A DNA stretch of 64,000 bases, taken from contig CAJZBQ010000017.1 in assembly GCA_914767885.1 (NCBI GenBank), positions 310,001 through 374,000 on the forward strand, written 5' to 3'. The position numbers were made by a program, and so were the translations under genes. Source of the DNA: Blepharisma stoltei (lineage: Eukaryota > Ciliophora > Heterotrichea > Heterotrichida > Blepharismidae). How positions within the stretch are numbered: position 1 is the stretch's first letter; each line of letters begins with the position of its first letter. The notes under the pieces were generated by a model. That model did not search any database, was not told the origin of the DNA, and saw only the letters and a program-made list of their open reading frames with translations. Shown here piece by piece: positions 49,855 to 60,868 of this stretch.

Positions 49855-52800
49855 ATGTCTAGTAAGCCCAAAAAGACCAGCAGTCCAAAAGATGCCACAA
49901 TTGAAGAAATTTATCAAAAGAAAACTCCATTAGAACACATATTGCTTCGCCCAGACACTTATGTAGGCTCTATAGAGCTCCAAGACAGCAAACTGTGGGT
50001 ATGGGATTCCATTACTAACAAAATGGTATATCGGCAAATTCAGTATGTCCCAGGCTTATACAAAATATTTGACGAAATCTTAGTAAATGCACAAGATAAC
50101 TTTCAGAGAGACAAGAAAATGAATTCCATACAAATCACCATTGACCGCGAAAATGGGATGATAAGTATCTGAAATAATGGCAAAGGAATCCCTGTAGTCA
50201 TTCACCAAGAACACCAAGTTTATGTCCCTGAGCTTATTTTTGGTCAACTTCTGACTTCTAGTAACTATGATGACAGTCAGAAAAAAGTTACAGGTGGCAG
50301 AAATGGATATGGGGCCAAACTGACTAATGTTTTTTCTAAAACTTTTATAGTTGAAACTGCAGACCCTGAAAATAAGCAGATTTTTACTATGGAATGGACT
50401 CAAAACATGACTAAAAAGTCCAAGCCGAAGATCACGAAATATAATGGAAAAGGAAGCTATACTCGCGTTACGTTTTATCCTGACCTACAGAGGTTTGGTA
50501 TGAATTGCCTAGATAAAGATATAATTGATTTAATGACAAAAAGAGCTTATGATATGGCAGGATGCATAGGGAAAAAAGTAAAAATATTTATTAATGATTT
50601 TGAAATTCCTATTAAATCGTAGAAATAAATTGGTGGCATTAACTGAAATTAATATAGGACCCATCCTTATGGAGTTGAAAGCAGGGTATCTGTGTCACTT
50701 TTTGAAGAAGGCCTTTAGATTTGGGATGCCTGCCGAAGAGGGATGTTTTGCTTCTCCTCCGAAGGTTTTCCTTCCCTGTCAGATATATGAGTAAGGTCTT
50801 GTCTATCACATAGTTTCTTTTCATTGAAACCATAGAGGCACTCTGCAGAAGGTGCACTCCCATAAGGCTAATCCCTTGGACAGATGTTGAGGACGAAAAT
50901 CCTGAAGGGCGACCTTTGGAGCCAAGATGCACAAATGCTAGTGGGTTTACCGCTTATGGCCAGCATAGCCTGATTTTAACTATTAAATCGTTCGAAGATT
51001 ATGTTGGGTTATATTTGCAAAATGAAGGAACCCCAAAAATATATAGCCAATATGGAAATAGATGGGAAATCGCTGCAACTATAAGTGATGGCACATTTCA
51101 GCAGGTTTCTTTTGTTAATGGAATTTGTACATCAAAAGGGGGAACTCACGTAAACCATATAACTGATCAATTAATTGATGCAATTTCAGCAGCAATTTCA
51201 AAAAAGCATAAAAAAATTGAAGTCAAAAATAACCAAATAAAACAGCATTTGTGGGTATTTATTAATTGCTTGATCGAAAACCCTTGTTTTGATTCTCAAA
51301 CTAAAGAAAATATGACACTTAAGCCTTCTAATTTTGGCTCGAAATGCGAAATTGATGAGCAATTTTTGAAAAATTTAATAAAATGCGGGATTATTGAAAG
51401 CATTGTTGCATCTTCCAATGCAAAAGCTGAAGTCCAGCTTGGGAAAATAGTAAAATCAAAGAAAAATGAAAAATTATTTATTAATAAATTGGAGGATGCA
51501 AATTTAGCTGGAACTAGCCAAGGAAATAAATGCTCATTAATTTTAACTGAAGGAGATAGTGCTAAAGCCTTAGCTATGGCTGGAATTGAAGTGCTTGGAA
51601 GAGACAAATATGGAGTTTTCCCATTAAAAGGGAAATTATTAAACGTAAGAGAAGCTTCACACAAGCAGCTTATGGGGAATGAAGAAATACAAAATATTAT
51701 GAAAATTGTGGGGCTACAGCCTAATAAAGAATATACAGATGTCAATGGGCTTCGATATGGGTCAATTATGATAATGGCTGACCAAGATCTAGACGGTTCA
51801 CACATAAAAGGCTTAATCATCAATTTCATCCATTTCTTCTGGCCAAGCTTGCTTAAAAAAGACGGCTTTTTAAAAGAATTCATCACTCCTATAGTAAAAG
51901 CCACAAATGGGTCTCTAACGGTCTCATTTTTCACAATAAACGAATTTTCAGAGTGGCTTAAAGAAGCCAATCATGACGAATGGACCACAAAATACTACAA
52001 AGGTCTTGGTACCTCTACAAGTAAAGAAGCCAAAGAATATTTCAGTAACCTTGGGAAGCACCAAATTGATTTTTCCTGGGAAAATGATACAAGAGAAAGT
52101 GACGCCATTGATATGGCTTTTAGTAAAGCTCGAGCAGATGATCGCAAAAAATGGCTGGCCAATTTAAGCCCAGAAACTTATTTAGATATGAATGTTGAAA
52201 AAGTGTCTTATTATGATTTTATACATAAAGAATTGGTACTTTTTTCTAATTATGATAATATTAGGTCAATTCCAAGCTTAATTGATGGACTTAAACCAGG
52301 ACAAAGAAAAATCATTTTTGCTTGCTTTAAAAGAAAATTGTCATCAGAAATAAAAGTGGCTCAGCTTGCTGGGTATGTGGCTGAACATTCTGCTTACCAT
52401 CACGGAGAACAGTCATTAGCAGCCACTATTGTAGGACTTTCCCAAAATTTTGTAGGGTCAAATAATTTGAATTTATTGGTACCAATTGGACAGTTTGGTA
52501 CAAGAGCAATGGGTGGAAAAGATAATGCGAGCCCGAGATATATTTTTACAAATTTGTCAGATATAACGAGAAAATTATTTATACAAGATGATGATAATGT
52601 AGTGAGTTATCAGAATGAAGAAGGACAAAGAATTGAGCCTTATTATTATGTGCCTGTAATTCCTACTGTGTTGGTGAATGGAGCAGAAGGGATTGGAACT
52701 GGGTGGAGTACGTTTATAGCTCCACATAATCCTATTGAGATTATAAACTCGTATAGAAAAAGAATTGAAGGGTGCAGATTTGAAGAAAATAAGATTTCCC

Positions 52801-54297
52801 CGTGGTTTAGAGGGTTCACTGGGACTATTGAGAATGTAGGAAACTCTTTTGAAATCAGAGGGAAATTCGAAACAATAAATGAAGACTGAATAAGAATTGC
52901 TGAGCTGCCGATTGGAAAATGGACAAGCGACTATATAACTTATTGGCTAAATTTCTTCTCTGAGCAGATTTTTGTTATATAACTTATCTAAAAATTCACA
53001 AATATAGAAGCAGTTTAATTAATATGCTATAAAAAGCTTTTTAGAAAGCTTAATGCAAGAAGAAGATGCTTTTATCACTGAATTTAAAGAATACCATACA
53101 GACGACAGAGTAGAGTTTCATGTCTGCATTCCAACATTGACTGAGCTTCCTGCTGACCAATTAATGAAAAAACTAAAACTTATCTCCACCCTTAACTTAT
53201 CAAATTTAGTTTTATTCGACAGAGACAGAAAAATCCACAAATACTCAAACGTCTATGAAATAATGGAAGAGCATTTTAATGTAAGAGCAGACTTTTACCA
53301 AAAAAGAAAAGACTATTTAGTAGCAAAATTAACAAAAGAAGTCAAAATTCTATCAAATAAAGTCAGATTTATTAACGCACTCTCAGATGGAGAAATTTCT
53401 GTATATAATAGGATGAAAACTTTAATTGTAGGAGATTTAAAAAGAAAAGACTTTATGTCAGCAAGCGAGCTGGATAATATTTTTAAAGAATCAAATAACT
53501 CTGATTTAGATGAAGATGAAAGAAGTGGGATAAGGAAAAAAATACCTTTAGATGAGTATGATTATTTATTAAATCTACCTCTATGATCATTCACGTTTGA
53601 AAAGGTACGCCAGCTGAAAGCTGAAGAAGAAGAAAAATCAGCACTGCTTGAAAAATTAATAAATACCACAATTTTTGAAATGTGAATAAAAGATTTAGAT
53701 GATCTGCAGCAAACTATTGAAAGTCTATGGAATAAAGAAGAAAATTCAAGAGAAAACCAAATTGTTAGTAATATAAATAAGAGAAAAAGAGGGAAAAAAG
53801 ATTCTCCAGAGGCCATTAAGCCGGCTAAAAAACTAGAATTAAACAGTAATGAAGGAAAAAAAGCTGTGAATAAAGAAAAAATAGTTCAGAAAAAATTGGC
53901 AGCATTTATTGAAGATAAGGCAGATATGGATATAGAAGAAAACAAAGAAGAAAAATTAGAAAATGCGAAAAATACATTGAAAATTAGTGATAAACTCGAG
54001 AAATTTCAGAAAGATGAACCACAACAAAATTCTATTGCTCCGATAAAAGAAGACTTCACAGGAAATTTTAATGCCCTGAAAGAGCTTCTAAAAAGTGTAC
54101 CTTTATCGGAGTCTGGAGAAAGCAGTGAAGGTTCCGAATTTAGTAATCCATTTGGAGGCTCATTAAAAAAGAAAAGACCAAGAGATGAAGAATCAAATTC
54201 TAGCAGTTCATTAGGTGATCCAACAAAAACTGCTAAGTTGAGTAAAAATCGTTCCTCTAAGCCCCAGTCTTCAGCTATTTCCAACGATGAAGACTAA
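49855..54297 (+). CDS. TOP2: DNA topoisomerase II
   Basis: Three segments join at TA into 1326 codons. The GHKL ATPase shows L-L-R-P-D-T-Y-V-G-S, E-I-L-V-N-A-Q-D-N, I-W-N-N-G-K-G-I-P-V (Trp by TGA), G-G-R-N-G-Y-G-A-K-L-T-N and Q-T-K-E-N-type Q-x-K loop. The TOPRIM part shows L-I-L-T-E-G-D-S-A-K, P-L-K-G-K-L-L-N-V-R and M-A-D-Q-D-L-D-G-S-H. The WHD has the catalytic Tyr in S-P-R-Y-I-F-T. A charged, likely nuclear-targeting tail follows. It passes one DNA duplex through another in nuclear chromosome segregation. Confidence 0.96.
50609..50991. mobile_element. IES: retroposon-like insertion in TOP2, 12-bp target duplication
   Basis: CTATTAAATCGT occurs at 50609 and 50980. Excision at its TA (371 bp) gives I-P-I-K-S-F-E-D-Y-V-G. 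The right tail is GATTTTAA. The body is GC-richer, about 360 bp, family not matched elsewhere in the window. Confidence 0.87.
52934..53029. other. Short IES in TOP2
   Basis: 94 bp removed. The junction T-S-D-Y-I-K-S-F-L-E-S-L-M matches the topoisomerase II sequence between the WHD/tower and C-gate. Stops are inside. Confidence 0.87.
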
Positions 54298-54405
54298 TTG
54301 AATTTGCCTAATTTATTTATTTATTTAAGAAAAGCTTTCAATAATTTAATAAAAATAAGACATCAAAAAAGTAATTAATTAATATAGATTTAACATATAT
54401 ATAGT

Positions 54406-56107
54406 CTATATTTTTTCAAAATTTAATAGCGATGGAACTATTGCGACAATAACAGTTATATCATCTGATATATCTTTTTCATTTTCTATCCATTTCTCAT
54501 AAGAAAGTGTTGCTAAGGCTTCCACGGCCATTTCAACATTTCTCCCATAAGAAGCAACTATATCAAGTGCTTCTTGGTCGCTTAAGAATTCTCAAACTCC
54601 ATCGCTACACAGAATTAAATACTCTGTATTTACATTAATTTCCATTTCTGCAGTTTGAGGATTTGGAATTACCCCAACTTGTTGAGCTATGACGTCTCCA
54701 AGAGCTCTAGATGTAGATAATCCAGGATAGTTTTGGTCTTTGACAAATACCCTATAAGGGATGTCATTATCCAGCCTTCTTACTTGTCCCTTTTTCGCTT
54801 CAATTCTTTTTTTCTCTTCAGGAAGCATCGGTTTATGGTCAATTGTTAATCGCAGCGCTTCATATCCATTTTCTCCTTTTATTCCCAAAATTGCACGAGA
54901 ATCCCCTACATGACCTATATAAAGGCGATTTTTTCGTATAATAATGCTGGTTGCGGTAGTCCCAGAAATTAAAGTGTCAAATTCTCCATTTTTGGCTGTC
55001 CCAATTTTTTCTAAATTTTGGTTAATTTTTAAATAGCTCTCGGTAATTGTCCTTAATAGATCAATTTCAAATAATTCATGCTCCATTATCTGTGTAGGTA
55101 ATTTATGCTTAACATAGCTGGAAACTTCATGACCATCTTGCCCGTGTCCATCAAAAACCCCGAAATAATAAAAATCCTCATCGATTATAATAGCAAAATC
55201 ATCTTGATTAGGGTAATTTGGCTTAAGACCTTTTTTGCAGGCCACTGCAATTCCAGCTTTTTGCATAATTTGGAGGCCAGAATTTCATTAATCTTAATTA
55301 TAATAATCGAGAAGTCCACTGTAATTCATGAATGACTTTTTCAACTCCTAGCGCTCCCATCGGCTACTTGCCGGTTTGTGCATGACCTCACAAAAATACT
55401 CCTACTGGACGGGGACCTGCAATCTCTACCTGGAAGTTGGATGAACTGCGCCCTTACCGCTCATCAACTAAGGCTGCCCACCATGGGAAAATCCAAAATG
55501 GTTAAATTTTCTGGCCAGCCCTTGGCCAAAATGGAAATCCGAAGCCTACGTCTGAAAATATCCTGATTGGCCAAAAAGATTGAGCTGACTCTGTTGGGAT
55601 ATCCCTTCCAACCCCTGGCTTCATTCTTCTCAAGACAAAACCTTGATCTGGAGTAAATCATACATCGCAAGCCTAACAGTGCTTTGCCAAACCAAGCAAA
55701 ACCTGGCCGAATTTCCCGAACACTATTCTCCCACTCGAGGTCTCCACACCCTATAGAATATCAACTACAGCAGTTAAGAGGGTAAGTTTGATTTACACAC
55801 TATTTCAATTTATATAGCCAGAGTTTCCAATTATGCTCATTTTTTTACCTTCAAAGCCTTTTTGATGTCGAGAACCTATTTTTCCTTCAACTTTTACAAG
55901 TGACTGTGAGGGCTGGTAGCGGCTCTGAGAATTAATCTCTCGTGGAGAAATACCAGCATAATTAGATAAAGGCTCTTCTATGCTAGAATAATTGTTCATA
56001 GGGACAACGGATAGTCTTCGGGGTAAATAGTCATCAATAGAAGCTGAATTTATGCTTTTAGTACTTGGGCTCTTTTCATCCTTAGATCGAGCGAAACATA
56101 ATCCCAT
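54406..56107 (-). CDS. N-myristoylated PP2C-type protein phosphatase
   Basis: The first exon starts M-G-L-C-F-A-R-S-K, a myristoylation/palmitoylation signal. Removing one IES gives 385 codons. PP2C motifs appear in order: Q-D-D-F-A, F-G-V-F-D-G-H-G (metal), S-G-T-T-A-T, H-V-G-D-S-R-A-I-L-G, T-I-D-H-K-P, S-R-A-L-G-D and I-L-C-S-D-G-V-W-E-F-L (Trp by TGA), with a late S-D-D-I-T-V-I. It removes phosphate from Ser/Thr using Mn/Mg, at membranes given the lipid signal. Confidence 0.93.
55266..55814. mobile_element. IES separating the PP2C myristoyl exon from the catalytic domain
   Basis: 547 bp removed. The junction G-N-S-G-Y-M-Q-K-A-G-I-A is in frame. About 430 bp (55330-55760) are GC-richer retroposon-like DNA, with no target duplication that I can see. 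Confidence 0.82.
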
Positions 56108-57146
56108 TTATATTATTAGCTTACTCAATATAAATAAAATATTGAATGGATCAATATAATAATTATTTAATTACAAAAAAAAAAGTAAATCCGATGTTTA
56201 TTTATAAAAAGAAACAAATTTTTTGAATTTATTATGAAGTGAGCAGACTTGAATAGATAATGATAAATCTGCCAAAAATTTTAAATTAGAGAAATTACTA
56301 TTTTATTTGGAATTTCAGTTACATTTTGAAAATTAAATTAATAGAATATGTCAAAGCTCTATTGTTTAAATCGATAAGCATGGATTTAGCAATGAGAAAA
56401 ATAATTCATGAATTTTTATAAAAATGAAAATGTATTTCTAAATCAGTTTAGCATTTGGTTAAATATTTTATTTTTTTGCAAAAATTATTAGTTTACTTGC
56501 TGAACAATCCAGCTGTCAGCATATACATATTACAATGATATTTATTGTTTTTTACTGATTTATAGCCCTTAGAACTCATTTTCGCTTACTTCACTCACGG
56601 AGGGGGTTAATTGTTTTTTTTTGTAAAAAAATTTATATATAAATTTTTATAGAAAATATGTTTTTTTCGAAATTTTAAAAAAATCCTAATTCGCAAAAAT
56701 TGGAAAGCAAATATTAATAATTTGTAAAAATTATGCTTTAAAAAGCAATTTGCTCAAAATTAAACATAACTAGCTATAGATTTCATTATATTAATTATCA
56801 CTTATATATCAAAATTTTTTTCCATAAAAAATTTTCCTTTAAAAAAATTTTTGTTCACTCGCGTAAGGTGGGCTTTTGGGCAAAAAATAGCGATTTTTCT
56901 AATGGTTTAGTTCACTCACGGAGGGGGGAATTAAAATATTTTTTAAGTTAGCAATATAATTTATTTATTGAATATAATAATGTTTTTAATGATAAAGATA
57001 AAAATACCTATTCAATATTTAGAGATACAAATAATAGGGCATTGTTAAGAAATACTTAAATCAATATCTTGTCTAATTTAATTCTGAGCTAAAATTTATT
57101 TCGCAACCGAATCCGACATTAATTCTCAATATAAAACTGCTATAAC
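56108..57146. other. Intergenic region holding a family A MITE
   Basis: AT-rich spacer between divergent genes. Outside the MITE at 56563..56933 nothing is recognisable. Confidence 0.6.
56563..56933. mobile_element. Family A MITE, intergenic
   Basis: The right end TTCACTCACGGAGGGGGGAA is intact. The left palindrome is half decayed (ACTCATTTTCGCTTACTTC, then ACTCACGGAGGGGGTTAA). The core and an internal reversed terminus (TTGTTCACTCGCGTAAGGTGGG) are present. Confidence 0.82.
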
Positions 57147-58558
57147 ATGAATGGACATAACCAAGCTGTGGAAATTATCCCAAATAAACTATATTGGATT
57201 AGTGATAGAGCTCCTCCCAAAAACCAAGCCAAATCTTATTATTTCTGTATTGATAACGATTTAGTCTACCAGCCTTTCTGCACAGATTTTGGTCCTTTGA
57301 ATATCGCAATGACATACAAATTTTGTACAGAACTTGAAAGATTAGCCAAAAATCCATCCTATGCTAACTATAAAATTTATCATTATACTTCTCTAATACC
57401 CGGAAAGCGGGCAAATGCAGCTTATTTAATCGGTGCTTTCCAGATTTTAATCCTAGGTAAAACAGCTGAAGAAGCATGGCAGCCTTTTATATCTCTTCCA
57501 CCATTTGCAGATTTTCGAGACGCTGGATATGGTGGCTGCACTTATAAATGCACAATTCTGCATTGCCTTCAAGGCTTAGAGCACGGCGTAAAGCTGGGGT
57601 GGTTTAATGTCCGAACATTTAACGTTCACGATTACGAATTCTACGAGAAAGTTGAAAATGGGGACTGGAACTGAATAATTCCAGGGAAAATGCTCGCTTT
57701 GGCTTGCCCAAATCCTAATCCTACTGATTCAGAAGGGTTTAGAGTATGAACTCCTGAAGACTATGCGCCATTATTCCGAAGACTAGGAATAACAGCAGTG
57801 GTAAGACTTAACAATAAAACTTATGAATCAGACAGATTTACAAGGCTTGGGATAAGGCATTATGATTTATATTTCGCTGATGGCTCAGTGCCTAATGATG
57901 AACTAATTGATGAATTTTTAAGAATTGCGGAAAGAGAGCCAGGAGGGGTTGCTGTACATTGTAAAGCTGGACTAGGGAGAACAGGGACTTTGATTGGGAT
58001 TTATGCTATGAAGCATTATAAATTCCCTGCTGCTCCGTTTATTGGATGGATTAGGCTGTGCAGACCTGGAAGCGTTTTGGGCCCACAACAGCAGTTTTTG
58101 TGTGATAAAGAAAAAGAATATTTTACTATGGGGGATGAATATAGGGCACAGAACCAGATTGCAGATGGGATTTCTAATCTGGAAATAAACGAGCAGCTTC
58201 AGATGTCTCCTGAAGAAAGATATGCTACTTAGTGAAGCTAAGAATTTATTAATTATTTAAAAAATTATGAAATTTTAGCGTATTTAGTATCTCTTAACAG
58301 ATATATATTTCAGAATACGGTGACCATGGGCAGGGGGATAGACTAGTTAACGCTAAAAAATCAAATCAAAGCACCCCAAATAGCCCTGTTCAAGTAAAAG
58401 AAAGTGCCATACAAAGATCTCCAAACCGGACAACATCCTTAGACCCCAAGTTCCCAGGCAAAAAGACCAAATTCGTGACAAGCCAAGCTGAAAAGGTGAT
58501 TCCACGCTCTAATACTCCAACGCAAGTAAGAAGTCCAGTTAAAAACCCTAAACAATAA
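57147..58558 (+). CDS. CDC14: CDC14 dual-specificity protein phosphatase
   Basis: Two segments join at TA into 439 codons. The N-terminal pseudo-phosphatase domain has F-G-P-L-N-I-A-M-T-Y-K-F-C and R-A-N-A-A-Y-L-I-G-A-F. The catalytic domain has V-A-V-H-C-K-A-G-L-G-R-T-G-T-L (Cys nucleophile and P-loop), with the upstream general-acid region Y-F-A-D-G-S-V-P and the later C-R-P-G-S-V-L-G-P-Q-Q. Trp is TGA at two sites around 57672 and 57750. CDC14 reverses CDK phosphorylation at mitotic exit and acts at basal bodies and cilia. The tail is Ser/Pro-rich. Confidence 0.95.
58221..58317. other. Short IES in the CDC14 tail
   Basis: 95 bp removed. The junction S-P-E-E-R-Y-G-D-H-G-Q-G is in frame; the flanking DNA inside holds TAG and TAA. 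Confidence 0.82.
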
Positions 58559-58574
58559 TATTTTATTTTTTGAT

Positions 58575-59034
58575 TTATTTTCCAGGTTTCTTAAATGCAA
58601 AATCCACATTAAGGATATTTCCTAAAAAATTTCTTCCATTCATATCACTTATTGCTGCTTGAGCATGGTCTAAGTTTTCATAAGATACAAGAGCGTATGT
58701 GCTTGATCCTCCAGTCCTTCTATTAAAATTCAATTGCAAGTCTTTAATAGGGCCAAAGTCAGCAAAAGCTTCATAGATATCGTCTTCTTGTGCTTCTGGA
58801 TGGATCCCAGAGACAAATAAAATCCACCCCTCGACAGCTAAATAAAAAATATTCTTTTTCAGTATAATTATAATGCAATATCAAATAATTCTATATAAGA
58901 GCTCTATTAAATTAACTAATTATACATTTCAATGGACCTCCTTCTGTATTATCTGATGGCAAAGATACAAAATTTCCTGCCTCACCTGCATATCTTCCAT
59001 CTTCTTCCATAGGGATTTGTTTTCTTGTGCTCAT
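58575..59034 (-). CDS. RBM8A: RBM8A/Y14-like RNA-binding protein (exon junction complex)
   Basis: Two segments join at TA into 126 codons. The RRM begins V-E-G-W-I-L-F-V-S-G-I-H-P-E-A, the hallmark Y14 sequence, and continues D-D-I-Y-E-A-F-A-D-F-G-P-I-K-D-L-Q-L-N, R-R-T-G and Y-A-L-V-S-Y. Y14 pairs with Mago in the exon junction complex that marks spliced mRNA. Its presence in an organism with 15-nt introns is of interest. The N-terminal exon is only 37 residues. Confidence 0.93.
58839..58922. other. Short IES in the RBM8A gene
   Basis: 82 bp removed. The junction G-P-L-K-C-I-A-V-E-G-W-I-L matches the family just before the RRM. AT-rich interior. Confidence 0.82.
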
Positions 59035-59064
59035 TATATTTTTATTAAGATTAATTTGATTAGC

Positions 59065-59589
59065 TTAGTGCAATAGTCCTTTATGCGGAATATAACGAGA
59101 GGTAATTGCTGCACCTATAAATAAGCCTAAGAACAGCACTGAGCCAAGAGAACTTTTAGGCAAAAATGAGCCTGCCATAAGATACCCGATCATCAGAGTA
59201 ATAAGGATCCCAGGAGTAAGCAGCCCCCAAACAGGCCAAAATGCAATGTGAGCACAGATAAAGCAAAGAACACCTATTGCAGTTGCAACTGGGATCAGTC
59301 TAGGAGCAGTGACCTCTACTGGTTCATATGTAGGTAAGAAGAATGAGGCATAAATAATCATTGATGAATAAATTCCAAAGGTTATCAAGGTCAAGGCAAA
59401 GAAAAAGCGATTGACCATTTCATTTTCCCAGGCTACATAGAAAAAGTTGGTATAGTAAAGAACAGCAACTGCACCAGCAACCCAAGCGAGGGCTTGCAAT
59501 CTTCCATTTAGATAAGTCAGTCTCTCAACCCAGAGCTTCTTGCGTGCATCTCTTGCTTCCTTGCAATCTTGAGATTTCATTTTATACAA
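59065..59589 (-). CDS. Four-helix membrane protein, TMEM128-like
   Basis: 174 residues. A basic N terminus is followed by four hydrophobic helices at about 31-47, 62-82, 98-116 and 120-160. The segment L-N-G-R-L-Q-A-L-A-W-V-A-G-A-V-A-V-L-Y-Y-T-N-F resembles the first helix of TMEM128, an endoplasmic reticulum protein of unknown role. The identity is moderate; the membrane nature is clear. No IES. Confidence 0.7.
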   Translation of the reverse strand: MYKMKSQDCKEARDARKKLWVERLTYLNGRLQALAWVAGAVAVLYYTNFFYVAWENEMVNRFFFALTLITFGIYSSMIIYASFFLPTYEPVEVTAPRLIPVATAIGVLCFICAHIAFWPVWGLLTPGILITLMIGYLMAGSFLPKSSLGSVLFLGLFIGAAITSRYIPHKGLLH

Positions 59590-59765
59590 CCATTTTAAAA
59601 CTTGAACTTAGAAATGGTTAGGCAATTAAGAATATTGTAAAAGATTAGAAAGCTAGTTACAGTAGAATTGCTATAATCTGAGCCAAAAAATGCTTGGGTA
59701 TATAAATGCTTATATTAAATTAGTTATTTTTTTTTTAAATTTTAATTTTTCTATATTTTACTATA

Positions 59766-60010
59766 TCCTCCCCTTAAAACCATATTAATCACGCAAAACA
59801 ATTTTTCAAAATAATTGTTTTATATAAAATATCGTGGTATTTTTATATATAATTAATTATTGCTATAGCAAGATCTCTAGCTAATTCTATTAAAAACTTA
59901 CAACATTTGCGTTCTTAAATATAAATTTATAAATTGAATTAGATTATTCATTTTAAATATTTTGAATTTGGATTTTATAAAACCCAGAAAAAAATTTTGC
60001 TTATCTTAAT
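59766..60010. repeat. Decayed family A MITE remnant
   Basis: The core AAGATCTCTAGCTAATTCTATTAAAAACTTACAACATTTGCG lines up with the family (segments only), and CCCCTTAAAACCATATTAATC resembles a worn left end. No intact terminus remains. Confidence 0.6.
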
Positions 60011-60037
60011 GGGAATAAATAAATTATTTTATAGTAT

Positions 60038-60448
60038 TTACTTTGTTTCATTTTTTTTCTGAAAGTCTTTAATCGCAGCCTTAACTGCGTCTTCCGCAAG
60101 CATAGAGCAGTGCAATTTGATAGGTGGTAAATGGAGATATGACGCAATATCAGAATTTTTTAACTGCACGGCTTCATCCAAGCTAAGACCTTTAATATAC
60201 TCAGTTGCATAGGACGAGCTAGCAATAGCAGAAGCACACCCAAATGTCTTAAAAACTGCCTCAGAGATTTTTCCATCCTCAACTTTTATTTGTAACTTCA
60301 TGACGTCTCCACATGCAGGCGCCCCAACAACTCCAGTGCCAACTTCCTTGCTGTTTTTATCTAGAGATCCTGCATTTTTTGGGTTTTCGTAATATTCAAG
60401 GACTTTAGGGTGGTATGCTCTCTTAATTATATTGATAAATTTAATCAT
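60038..60448 (-). CDS. ISCU: Iron-sulfur cluster scaffold protein ISCU
   Basis: 136 residues. The N terminus I-K-F-I-N-I-I-K-R-A-Y-H is a short mitochondrial targeting-like sequence. The U-type scaffold motifs follow: G-A-P-A-C-G-D-V-M-K-L, K-T-F-G-C-A-S-A-I-A-S-S-S and the chaperone-binding/Cys site L-P-P-I-K-L-H-C-S-M-L-A-E-D-A. The three cluster Cys and the Asp after the first are in place. It assembles 2Fe-2S clusters in mitochondria. Confidence 0.97.
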   Translation of the reverse strand: MIKFINIIKRAYHPKVLEYYENPKNAGSLDKNSKEVGTGVVGAPACGDVMKLQIKVEDGKISEAVFKTFGCASAIASSSYATEYIKGLSLDEAVQLKNSDIASYLHLPPIKLHCSMLAEDAVKAAIKDFQKKNETK

Positions 60449-60868
60449 TTTTATTACAGCAAATTAGCTTGCAGAAATTTATTGGGTATAAGAAATAAAA
60501 ACAATTTTAAAAATAAATAATTAAAATTAATCAAAAATAAAAACTAAAAGAATAAAGCAATATAAAACTTTTTTTTAAGACTCAAAAGGCTATTTCTTCT
60601 ATTAAAAATCAAGAAACCTTTTAATTTGGCAGCTTATTTATATTATTTATAGCCACTACAGTCATTACTGAAAATAATTAAGTCATATTTAATTTCTTAA
60701 AACATTATTTCGATTATCTTTTGAGCCAATAACTTAATTAAAATTATTTCATTTTTATTTTTTGCACTTCTAAAATTATGAGTATGAAACAATCGCATTT
60801 TAAAATAGTTGAGTTAAATACTGATCATAAAGTTTATAATATATTAGTGGCTAATATAAGAATTAAGC
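60449..60868. other. Intergenic spacer, nothing recognised
   Basis: AT-rich spacer between divergent genes; no repeat or RNA gene seen. Confidence 0.6.

Noticed and set aside
51296-51970. Minus-strand frame of 224 codons
   Set aside because: Antisense of the TOP2 TOPRIM region.
55378-55670. Small frames on both strands in GC-richer DNA
   Set aside because: They lie within the IES of the PP2C gene and show no domain.
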